13,523 nt of DNA from an uncultured Eubacteriales bacterium. Its GTDB lineage: Bacteria; Bacillota; Clostridia; Christensenellales; UBA1242. Location of the stretch: positions 1 to 13,523 of the forward strand of contig CADBPU010000031.1 in NCBI GenBank assembly GCA_902796635.1, in the 5' to 3' direction. A model generated the notes under the pieces. It had not been told where the DNA came from. It saw only the letters and a program-made list of their open reading frames with translations, and did not search any database. Positions 1 to 5,112 of this stretch are shown here, one piece after another (position 1 is the first letter of the stretch; each line of letters opens with the position of its first letter). Both the position numbers and the translations under genes were made by a program.

Positions 1-1
1 A

Positions 2-325
2 CATTGCAAAAAACGTATGCAAGTCAACAAAACTATTGCTAATATGCTTGGTATTAAAGAAAATGAATATATCTACAAGCCAAGTGGATGTCAATATTGT
101 AATCATACAGGATATAGGGGTAGAACAGCAGTTCACGAAATCTTATATTTTGATAATGAATTAAAATTACAACTAAATTCTGGCGAAGTAAGTTTTGATA
201 AACTAAAAAAACTTGCCAAGAAAAATGGTATGATTACACTAGATGAGTCATGCAAAAAATATGTTATCGAAGGTATAACATCACTTGATGAATATTTAAG
301 CATAACAATGGGAGATGGTAAATAA
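2..325 (+). CDS. C-terminal part of a GspE/PilB-type secretion/pilus assembly ATPase (5' truncated by window edge)
   Basis: This is the last 107 residues of a type II secretion / type IV pilus assembly ATPase (GspE/PilB/PulE superfamily), the cytoplasmic hexameric motor that drives pilus or pseudopilus extension. The frame is open to the left edge and begins HCKKR, which fits the second Cys of the first CxxC pair of the family's tetracysteine zinc motif. The second pair is GCQYC, followed directly by NHTGYRGRTAVHEIL, the hallmark of this family's C-terminal domain (usual form GC..C..TGY.GR..i.E.l). The end, GITSLDEYLSIT, also fits the usual GxTSxxExxR-type tail. Walker motifs lie outside the window, so PilB cannot be told from GspE. 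The in-frame ATG at 17 is internal, not the start. The stop codon lies in the loop of a terminator hairpin. Confidence 0.9.
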   Translation, partial: HCKKRMQVNKTIANMLGIKENEYIYKPSGCQYCNHTGYRGRTAVHEILYFDNELKLQLNSGEVSFDKLKKLAKKNGMITLDESCKKYVIEGITSLDEYLSITMGDGK

Positions 326-338
326 ACCATCTTTTTTT
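313..338 (+). terminator. Intrinsic terminator of the GspE/PilB-like gene
   Basis: Perfect 7-bp stem AGATGGT (313-319) / ACCATCT (326-332) with a 6-base loop AAATAA, running into seven T (332-338). The left arm is still coding and the TAA stop (323-325) sits in the loop, so the hairpin can form only once the ribosome has cleared the last codons. Confidence 0.85.
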
Positions 339-380
339 GTAAAATTAATTGGAAAAAATAAACAAAGAGTTTATTAAATA

Positions 381-409
381 TTTACTTAATTAAAAAAATA
401 TTGTATAAT
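381..409 (+). promoter_or_regulatory. Sigma-A-type promoter of prfB
   Basis: -35 TTTACT (381-386), 17-base spacer, -10 TATAAT (404-409). The predicted transcription start at about 416 coincides with the ATG of prfB, so the transcript would be leaderless. No Shine-Dalgarno sequence lies upstream of the ATG. Confidence 0.65.
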
Positions 410-415
410 AATGGC

Positions 416-1522
416 ATGATAGTTGACAAACAAAGGCAATTTTTGGATAGTTTGCAAGAAAAAATAGACATAATTAACAAATGTTTAGATAAATCTGCAA
501 TAGAATCACAGTTAGAAAAACTAAAAAAGGTTCAAGAAGAACCTTCTTTTTGGGATGATTTGAATAACGCTCAAAAAGTGAATAGAAATTTTAAGCACTT
601 AACAAAAAAGCTGGACACAGTAAACGAGATTGCAAACAAAAAACAATATATATTGGAACTTCTTGATTTGTTGGAAGTCAGTGATGACCAAGACTTGCTA
701 AAAGAATTGGAACAAGAGTTGAAAAGTATTGAAAAATTGGTTGAAAATACGTTTTTGACAACGCTTTTGAGTGAAAAATATGATGATAATGACGCAATTT
801 TGACAATTCATAGTGGTGCAGGCGGCACAGAAAGTCAAGATTGGGCGAATATGCTTTATCGTATGTACGTGCGCTTCGCAGAAAGAAATGGCTTTGCTTG
901 CAAGGTGATGGATATTCAGGAAGGCGATATTGTTGGCATAAAATCAGTAACAATTTTGGTTAGTGGAGATAATGCCTATGGCTATTTGAAATGTGAAAAA
1001 GGTGTTCATCGGCTTGTTAGAATTTCTCCTTTTGATAGTAATGCAAGACGTCATACTTCTTTTGCAAGTGTTGATGTTATGCCAGAGATTGAAGACGATG
1101 GCGACATTGTGATTGATGAGAAGGATTTGAAAATTGACACATATCGTTCAAGTGGTGCAGGTGGTCAAAATGTAAACAAAACAGAAAGCGCAATTCGTCT
1201 CACCCACTTGCCAACCGGCATTGTTGTAAATTGTCAAATTGAAAGAAGCCAAATGCAAAACAAAGCAACTGCATTTCAAATGCTTCGAGCAAAACTTGCT
1301 GCACTGAAAGAAGAACAAGAAGAAGCACAAAGAAAAGAAATTCAAGGTGCGCTTAAAAAGATTGAATGGGGTAGTCAAATACGCAGTTATGTCTTTTGCC
1401 CATACACAATGGTTAAAGACCATAGAACAGATTTTGAAACACCAAACATTGATGCTGTTATGGACGGAGATATTATAGATTTTATCAATTCATATTTAAC
1501 ACTAAAAAATACAAAATCATAA
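416..1522 (+). CDS. prfB: Peptide chain release factor 2 (RF2)
   Basis: Class I release factor that recognises UGA and UAA in the ribosomal A site and triggers peptidyl-tRNA hydrolysis. From ATG 416 the product is 368 residues (E. coli RF2: 365). The stop-codon recognition tripeptide is SPF (residues 204-206, in ISPFDSN), the RF2-specific version (RF1 has PxT). The catalytic GGQ is at 249-251 in SGAGGQNVNKTESA. The GTESQDWA segment is also typical. I prefer ATG 416 over TTG 401 because the -10 box of the promoter overlaps 401 and because the length then matches RF2. The frame is uninterrupted: the usual autoregulatory +1 frameshift (in-frame UGA near codon 25) is absent, and codons 23-25 read TGT TTA GAT. 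It stands alone between two terminators, not next to secA as in many Firmicutes. Confidence 0.97.
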   Translation: MIVDKQRQFLDSLQEKIDIINKCLDKSAIESQLEKLKKVQEEPSFWDDLNNAQKVNRNFKHLTKKLDTVNEIANKKQYILELLDLLEVSDDQDLLKELEQELKSIEKLVENTFLTTLLSEKYDDNDAILTIHSGAGGTESQDWANMLYRMYVRFAERNGFACKVMDIQEGDIVGIKSVTILVSGDNAYGYLKCEKGVHRLVRISPFDSNARRHTSFASVDVMPEIEDDGDIVIDEKDLKIDTYRSSGAGGQNVNKTESAIRLTHLPTGIVVNCQIERSQMQNKATAFQMLRAKLAALKEEQEEAQRKEIQGALKKIEWGSQIRSYVFCPYTMVKDHRTDFETPNIDAVMDGDIIDFINSYLTLKNTKS

Positions 1523-1543
1523 AAAATTTTATTAAAAATAATA

Positions 1544-1571
1544 AAAAAATGGCAATTTTTTGCCATTTTTT
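1544..1571. terminator. Bidirectional terminator between prfB and the convergent small gene
   Basis: 12-bp perfect stem (1544-1555 with 1560-1571, core TGGCAA/TTGCCA) around a TTTT loop, with an A-run on the left arm and a T-run on the right. It works as an A/T-flanked hairpin on both strands, matching the convergent ends of prfB (1522) and the minus-strand gene (stop at 1577). Confidence 0.85.
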
Positions 1572-1576
1572 ATGTT

Positions 1577-1933
1577 TTACATAACAAATTCATTATTTTT
1601 ATTTATATATCTTTCAATAAATTTAAGCGTGTCAAAATATATTTTTTCGTCCTTATGCAAATCAAACTTTCTCATCAATTTTTCATCTTTGTATAATGGT
1701 TTTAATTTTTCATTGTGATAGTAATATTCATATTTGGCCTTACCACTAAAAGGATGTCTATATGCTATATCATATTGTAGTTGTATTTTATTTCCGTCCA
1801 AATCATGTGATTTACATTCAAACATCAGGTGGTCATTTTGATTAAATTGTTCTATTTTTGCAATAATAATTTTTTTACTACCATTTATATTTGCAACCAA
1901 TAAATCATCGTTCAAAACAAATTCTTTATTCAT
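1577..1933 (-). CDS. Hypothetical protein, 118 residues, unrecognised
   Basis: I do not recognise this protein. It is 118 residues, hydrophilic, with no signal peptide or membrane segment, and rich in Lys, Asp, Asn, Tyr and Phe. It starts MNKEFVLNDDLLVANING, and the C-terminal half is strongly charged (for example KLKPLYKDEKLMRKFDLHKDEK). It appears to be a real gene: it has a GGAG Shine-Dalgarno site (complement of 1941-1944) 7 bases before the ATG, a near-consensus promoter just upstream, and a shared terminator at its end. It lies downstream of, and on the same strand as, the small HTH repressor gene (2064-2276), with 130 bases between them and its own promoter. A small cytosolic protein is likely; no function can be assigned. 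Confidence 0.75.
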   Translation of the reverse strand: MNKEFVLNDDLLVANINGSKKIIIAKIEQFNQNDHLMFECKSHDLDGNKIQLQYDIAYRHPFSGKAKYEYYYHNEKLKPLYKDEKLMRKFDLHKDEKIYFDTLKFIERYINKNNEFVM

Positions 1934-1950
1934 ATATATTCTCCATAATT

Positions 1951-1979
1951 ATTATATTATAATTATTACATAAAGTCAA
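1951..1979 (-). promoter_or_regulatory. Promoter of the hypothetical gene 1577-1933
   Basis: On the minus strand, -35 TTGACT (complement of 1974-1979), 17-base spacer, -10 TATAAT (complement of 1951-1956). The predicted start at about 1944 leaves a very short leader beginning at the GGAG Shine-Dalgarno site. Confidence 0.65.
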
Positions 1980-2063
1980 TATCAATTTTTTTAGAATATA
2001 TTTGTTTTGACATAAAAAGACAAATTAAATTTGAAAACATGTGAAATTTTTTGCAAGTAATAT

Positions 2064-2276
2064 TTATAGAAAATCTGTCAGTCCAATTAAATAGTCGGCA
2101 GATACGTCAAAAAATTTTGCTAAGTTATAAATATTATCTAAATTAGGAATTCTTATGCAATTTTCCCAACGTGATACAGCAGCACCACTAACACCAATTT
2201 CTTTTGCAAGTTCATTTACAGACAAATTTCTTTCAATTCTTAATTCTTTTATTCTTTCAGGAAATACATATTTCAT
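2064..2276 (-). CDS. XRE/Cro-CI family HTH transcriptional repressor, 70 residues
   Basis: A minimal lambda-repressor-type DNA-binding protein consisting of one HTH domain (residues about 8-62). The helix-turn-helix reads LSVNELAKEIGVSGAAVSRWEN (residues about 18-39), with the conserved hydrophobic core, the small residue at the turn and the Ser-Arg-Trp-Glu recognition helix. It continues IPNLDNIYNLAKFFDVSADYLIG, the classic XRE helix 4-5 sequence. There is no C-terminal dimerisation or protease domain. It is transcribed divergently from a second 70-residue HTH gene (2371-2583), and the 94-base spacer holds three TTACC-N4-GGTAA palindromes, the obvious candidate operators. There is no Shine-Dalgarno site. 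A TATAAT 7 bases before the ATG suggests a leaderless mRNA, like lambda cI from PRM. The arrangement resembles a phage or integrative-element switch, but no other mobile-element gene is visible here. Confidence 0.93.
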   Translation of the reverse strand: MKYVFPERIKELRIERNLSVNELAKEIGVSGAAVSRWENCIRIPNLDNIYNLAKFFDVSADYLIGLTDFL

Positions 2277-2283
2277 AATAAAA

Positions 2284-2289
2284 ATTATA
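2284..2289 (-). promoter_or_regulatory. -10 box of the XRE repressor gene (leaderless)
   Basis: TATAAT on the minus strand, 7 bases from the repressor ATG (2276), placing transcription start at or next to the start codon. Operator O1 abuts its upstream side. No convincing -35 is seen, so the promoter may be weak or need activation. Confidence 0.5.
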
Positions 2290-2302
2290 TACCAAGTGGT
2301 AA
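2289..2302. promoter_or_regulatory. Operator-like palindrome O1
   Basis: ATACC-AAGT-GGTAA, matching TTACC-N4-GGTAA with one mismatch. It overlaps the upstream edge of the repressor gene's -10 box, the position expected for autorepression. Being the imperfect copy, it may be the weakest site. Confidence 0.75.
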
Positions 2303-2310
2303 TAATATGT

Positions 2311-2340
2311 TTGACATTTACCCTGTGGTAATGATATAAT
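2311..2340 (+). promoter_or_regulatory. Consensus sigma-A promoter of the small HTH gene 2371-2583
   Basis: Perfect -35 TTGACA (2311-2316) and perfect -10 TATAAT (2335-2340) with an 18-base spacer. Operator O2 fills the spacer and O3 covers the predicted start (about 2347). A promoter this strong with operators placed this way is most likely kept off by the divergent repressor. Confidence 0.85.
2318..2331. promoter_or_regulatory. Operator-like palindrome O2
   Basis: TTACC-CTGT-GGTAA, a perfect 5+4+5 inverted repeat lying wholly between the -35 and -10 boxes of the plus-strand promoter. Its centre is 29 bases from that of O1. Confidence 0.82.
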
Positions 2341-2344
2341 TAAT

Positions 2345-2358
2345 TTACCATTAGGTAA
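2345..2358. promoter_or_regulatory. Operator-like palindrome O3
   Basis: TTACC-ATTA-GGTAA, a perfect 5+4+5 inverted repeat over the predicted transcription start and just before the AGGAG ribosome binding site (2360-2364). Its centre is 27 bases from that of O2. Confidence 0.82.
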
Positions 2359-2370
2359 CAGGAGATTAAT

Positions 2371-2583
2371 ATGAAAAAGAAATTTATAAAAACAGAGTTG
2401 ATAGAAAAATATTTGCAAGATAACAAATTATCTAAAACTGGATTTTGCAAAAAGTGTAAAATATCGCCAAGTACATTAAAAAAAGTTATGGAACAAAACG
2501 TAAACGTAGGTATTGTTGGTATATTCAAAATTGCTTTTGCTATGAATTTGAGAACGTGCGATATTTTTTGTGATGAAAAATAA
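2371..2583 (+). CDS. Small Cro/CI-type HTH protein, 70 residues
   Basis: A second 70-residue protein, divergent from the XRE repressor gene. Residues about 20-42 (LSKTGFCKKCKISPSTLKKVME) fit a helix-turn-helix, and the following segment (IVGIFKIAFAMNLRTCDIF) fits helices 4-5 of the XRE/Cro fold. The sequence is Lys-rich and basic, as expected for a DNA-binding protein, and has four Cys (two in CKKC). The start is clear: AGGAG (2360-2364) lies 6 bases before ATG 2371. The consensus promoter with two perfect operators means it is probably tightly repressed by the neighbour. By analogy with cI/cro it may be the opposing regulator of a bistable switch; that role is inference. No gene follows in the same unit before the tsaD ribosome binding site 54 bases on, though read-through into tsaD is possible. 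Confidence 0.85.
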   Translation: MKKKFIKTELIEKYLQDNKLSKTGFCKKCKISPSTLKKVMEQNVNVGIVGIFKIAFAMNLRTCDIFCDEK

Positions 2584-2623
2584 TAAGGACATGTATTTGC
2601 TAGATATTTTTTTTGCGGTGGTG

Positions 2624-2641
2624 TATAATTATTTGCAGGAG
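2624..2641 (+). promoter_or_regulatory. -10 box and ribosome binding site of tsaD
   Basis: TATAAT at 2624-2629 without a clear -35, then AGGAG at 2637-2641, 9 bases before the TTG start at 2651. The strong Shine-Dalgarno site decides the TTG start over later in-frame GTG codons (2702, 2720). Confidence 0.6.
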
Positions 2642-2650
2642 TGAAAGATT

Positions 2651-3724
2651 TTGGAATATCAGGAAATTGTAAAGCAAAAAGTTAAAGAAATACAAAAAAA
2701 AGTGCAAAACGGGCAGGACGTGTTAATTCTCGCCATTGAAAGCAGTTGTGATGAAACAAGTATTGCTGTTGTCAAAAATGGCAGAGAAGTTTTGAGCAAT
2801 GAAATTGCAAGTCAAATTGATATTCACACAAGATTTGGTGGAGTAGTGCCAGAAGTTGCTAGCCGTAATCATATTTTGTGCATAAACAATGTGCTCAAAA
2901 AGAGTTTGCAAACAGCCAATGTTTCACTTGATGATATTGATGCCGTGGCTGTCACTTATGGGGCAGGGCTGTCTGGTGCACTTATGGTTGGTGTCAATTT
3001 TGCAAAAGGGTTGGCTCTTTCCAAAAATTTACCGCTTGTTGCAGTAAATCATATCAAAGGACATATCAGTGCAAACTATATTCAAAACAAGGAACTCAAG
3101 CCACCTTTCATATGTTTGGTTGTCAGTGGTGGACATACTGCAATACTAAAAATTGATGATTATATGCACCACACACTTATTGGCCAAACTCTTGATGACG
3201 CAATTGGAGAAGCGTTTGATAAAGTTGCAAGGGTTGTCGGCTTAGGATATCCTGGTGGGCCAAAGATAGATAAGGAAGCAAAAAAAGGCGAGTACAATTT
3301 GCACTTTGTAAAAAAGAGTGATTTGGATAAAACATATAACGTAAGTTATAGTGGACTTAAAACTGCTGTAATAAATTATTTGCATCAAAAGGAGCAAAAT
3401 CATGAAGCTATTAATGTTGCTGATGTTGCTTGCAGTTTTCAACATGAAGCTGTTGATATGCTTGTTGACAAAGTTATTAGAGCGGCAAAAGAGTATGACT
3501 TGAAAACTGTTGCAATGGCTGGTGGCGTTGCCGCAAATAGTTATTTGCGTGAAGAGATGAGCAAAAAATGCTTGCAAAATGGTTTGGAACTAACTTATCC
3601 TTCATTAATTTTGTGCACTGACAATGGTGCTATGATTGGTGCAGAAGCATACAACAATATTGTTGTAGATAACAATGTCTGCTATGATTTGACAGTATCT
3701 CCAAATCCATCATTAAAGTTATAA
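2651..3724 (+). CDS. tsaD: tRNA N6-adenosine threonylcarbamoyltransferase TsaD (Kae1/Gcp/YgjD)
   Basis: Universal enzyme that, with TsaB and TsaE, transfers the threonylcarbamoyl group from TC-AMP to A37 of ANN-decoding tRNAs (t6A). The ASKHA-fold start motif is LAIESSCDETS (E30-S37 region). The metal-binding HxxxH is NHIKGH (H134, H138), and the third ligand is D324 in CTDNGAMIG. Other family blocks are present: FGGVVPEVASRNH, VVSGGHT, LDDAIGEAFDKVAR, GYPGGP, NVSYSGLKTAV and MAGGVAANSYLRE. At 357 residues it is slightly longer than the usual ~340 because a Lys/Gln-rich stretch of about 25 residues precedes the first beta strand. That extension follows from the TTG start with AGGAG; GTG 2702 would remove most of it but has no ribosome binding site. 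tsaB and rimI, frequent neighbours, are not in this window. Confidence 0.97.
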   Translation: MEYQEIVKQKVKEIQKKVQNGQDVLILAIESSCDETSIAVVKNGREVLSNEIASQIDIHTRFGGVVPEVASRNHILCINNVLKKSLQTANVSLDDIDAVAVTYGAGLSGALMVGVNFAKGLALSKNLPLVAVNHIKGHISANYIQNKELKPPFICLVVSGGHTAILKIDDYMHHTLIGQTLDDAIGEAFDKVARVVGLGYPGGPKIDKEAKKGEYNLHFVKKSDLDKTYNVSYSGLKTAVINYLHQKEQNHEAINVADVACSFQHEAVDMLVDKVIRAAKEYDLKTVAMAGGVAANSYLREEMSKKCLQNGLELTYPSLILCTDNGAMIGAEAYNNIVVDNNVCYDLTVSPNPSLKL

Positions 3725-3752
3725 ATTTTCAAAAATTATTAAAAATATATAA

Positions 3753-3807
3753 AAAAATGGCTAAAAACAAGTATTATTTACTAATTTTTAGTCATTTTTG
3801 TTTTTTT
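3753..3807. terminator. Terminator of tsaD, shared with the convergent signal peptidase gene
   Basis: 15-bp stem AAAAATGGCTAAAAA (3753-3767) / TTTTTAGTCATTTTT (3785-3799) with one G-U pair on the plus-strand RNA, a 17-base loop, then a T-run (3801-3807). The minus-strand RNA has an A-C mismatch at that pair, so it is stronger for tsaD, but the flanking A-run could serve the minus strand too. Confidence 0.8.
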
Positions 3808-3819
3808 ATATAATATTTA

Positions 3820-4653
3820 TTAAGCAAACAAATATTTTATTTCTTTCCAAAAGTTTGAATATACTGTTGCAGTTCCACTTGTCACAAAATCAACTTTTGC
3901 AAGCATATATTTTTGTTCTAGTGGACCAAATACACTGCAATCGGAACTGTTTGCTCTGTTGTCGCCCAAAAAGTAAACAAAGCCGTCTGGAACTGTCAAA
4001 ACATAAGTGCTTAATGTTTCACTATATTGCACGCTGTTTTGATATGATGTGTTATAATTTTTGAAAAAAGTTGTGTCTGTAAGTATCGCATCTTTTTGTT
4101 GTTCTGTCAAACTTTCATCAAGCAGTATTTCGCACCATCTTTCAAAGTTGTTTTTGCTTTTTTCGTATCCGCTATTTTTCCAATCATCAGCAGATGCATA
4201 GCCACTGTTATATAATGCATTTGCATCATTTTTCAAAAGTTCATAGTCTTTTTGCAAGTAGGGTTCACTAAGCGCAACACCATTTAAGTATATACTATTA
4301 TTGTAATAACAAATAGTGTCTCCACCAACTGCAATTAGTCGTTTTATTGCATCTATATTACTTCCAATTCCTTGATAATCAACAATTATCATATCTCCCT
4401 TTACAGGTTTTTTGTATATCGTATAGTAAGCAATATCATTTGTGCTTGTGGTTTTTTGATAAGCATTAATTGTTGGATACATACTGGCACCTTCAACTTC
4501 TGCCGTATAGTAAGTTTTGCTTGTAATAAATGCCATAGCACAAAAGAGTAGGCAAATTGCAAGTAGAATAGTGGAAACTTGATTTATTAGTATTGCCTGC
4601 TTTCTTTGAGTTATTTCTCCATTTGTTCTTGGATTGTAATTATAATTTCTCAT
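3820..4653 (-). CDS. lepB: Type I signal peptidase (S26, Ser/Lys) with a large internal insertion
   Basis: Membrane-anchored protease that removes signal peptides from exported preproteins. One membrane segment (residues about 27-44) follows a short basic N-terminus. Box B, EGASMYPT, carries the nucleophile S57. Box D, DAIKRLIAVGGD, carries the general base K104, so it is a bacterial Ser/Lys enzyme and not the Ser/His SipW/ER type. Box E is LGDNRANSSDCSVFG (G230 onwards), where the usual SxDSR is SSDCS, losing the conserved Arg. The length is 277 residues against about 180-200 for typical Firmicute enzymes; the excess is a hydrophilic insert (about residues 135-215) between boxes D and E. I choose ATG 4653, not the upstream in-frame start at 4689, because the promoter lies at 4661-4689. 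TATAAT ends 7 bases before ATG and no Shine-Dalgarno is seen. Confidence 0.95.
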   Translation of the reverse strand: MRNYNYNPRTNGEITQRKQAILINQVSTILLAICLLFCAMAFITSKTYYTAEVEGASMYPTINAYQKTTSTNDIAYYTIYKKPVKGDMIIVDYQGIGSNIDAIKRLIAVGGDTICYYNNSIYLNGVALSEPYLQKDYELLKNDANALYNSGYASADDWKNSGYEKSKNNFERWCEILLDESLTEQQKDAILTDTTFFKNYNTSYQNSVQYSETLSTYVLTVPDGFVYFLGDNRANSSDCSVFGPLEQKYMLAKVDFVTSGTATVYSNFWKEIKYLFA

Positions 4654-4660
4654 GATTTTT

Positions 4661-4689
4661 ATTATACTATTTTGGACATAAAAATACAA
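4661..4689 (-). promoter_or_regulatory. Promoter of the signal peptidase gene (probably leaderless)
   Basis: On the minus strand, -35 TTGTAT (complement of 4684-4689), 17-base spacer, -10 TATAAT (complement of 4661-4666). The start would fall at or within a base or two of the ATG at 4653. Confidence 0.6.
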
Positions 4690-4750
4690 ATAATTCTGGT
4701 TGAAATTTGTTTTTTTGCAAAAAATAGTTCAGTAGGGTAGGAAAAATTGT

Positions 4751-4909
4751 TTGAAAAAGATTGAAATAAATTTCACAAATCAAGTTGTTTTTGCAGGTAT
4801 TTATTCTTGCTTAAATTGTGGAAAAAAACTTATTTTGGAAAAAGAAAGCAGACTTCCAAAATGTTCAAAATGTGGATTAAACAAATTTACATTAGATATA
4901 AAATTTTGA
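4751..4909 (+). CDS. Small zinc-ribbon protein, 52 residues
   Basis: A short gene starting at TTG. The product, MKKIEINFTNQ... to ...FTLDIKF, has two CxxC pairs, CLNCGK (residues 20-23) and CSKCGL (39-42), separated by 15 residues. That is a classic zinc-ribbon (rubredoxin-like knuckle) layout with about two beta strands on each side. An in-frame stop at 4733 limits the start, and AGGA (4739-4742) lies 8 bases before the TTG. A possible -35 TTGAAA is at 4700-4705 but the matching -10 is poor. A terminator follows 40 bases after the stop. Such ribbons bind zinc structurally and mediate protein or nucleic-acid contacts; the specific role is unknown. It is divergent from the signal peptidase gene. 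Confidence 0.7.
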   Translation: MKKIEINFTNQVVFAGIYSCLNCGKKLILEKESRLPKCSKCGLNKFTLDIKF

Positions 4910-4948
4910 AAAAATTAATAAAAATGCAAAAAAAGTATAAAAAATATT

Positions 4949-4979
4949 AAAAAAATCAGCAAAATTTACTGATTTTTTT
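4949..4979. terminator. Bidirectional terminator
   Basis: 11-bp stem AAAAAAATCAG (4949-4959) / CTGATTTTTTT (4969-4979), 9-base loop, with an A-run before and T-runs after. It serves the zinc-ribbon gene on the plus strand and the VTT/DedA gene on the minus strand. The second stop codon of the latter's frame (4966-4968) lies in the loop. Confidence 0.8.
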
Positions 4980-5112
4980 GTTTTTTTGTTTTTTTGCTAT
5001 CATTTTTTATGTTTTCTTTTTTTGTTTCTAAAACATCGCTTACAATATTTTTATCGTCATTGCTTTGGCTTTTTTTGTTTTGCTCTTCATTATTTTTTTC
5101 TTTTATTTGTTT
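4966..5112 (-). other. In-frame coding-like extension beyond the stop of the VTT/DedA gene
   Basis: After the TAA at 5113-5115 the same frame stays open for 48 codons, to a TAA at 4966-4968 inside the terminator loop. The encoded sequence begins KQIKEKNNEEQNKKSQSNDD and ends KKTKKQKNQ, the same Lys/Glu/Asn-rich character as the last residues before the stop (NVQENETKNEKQEQ). This looks like the lost or read-through end of the tail, not a separate gene: it has no start codon or ribosome binding site. Confidence 0.5.

Noticed and set aside
2064..2583. Toxin-antitoxin module
   Set aside because: Both small proteins look like DNA-binding HTH proteins; neither resembles a toxin, and the arrangement is divergent, not an operon.
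4654..4689. Twelve extra N-terminal residues on the signal peptidase
   Set aside because: The stretch coincides with the promoter (-35 at 4684-4689, -10 at 4661-4666).
4711..4724. Palindrome TTTTTTGCAAAAAA between the signal peptidase and zinc-ribbon genes
   Set aside because: Only one G-C step inside A/T runs, and similar TTTTTGCAAAA strings recur in this AT-rich DNA; no positional logic.
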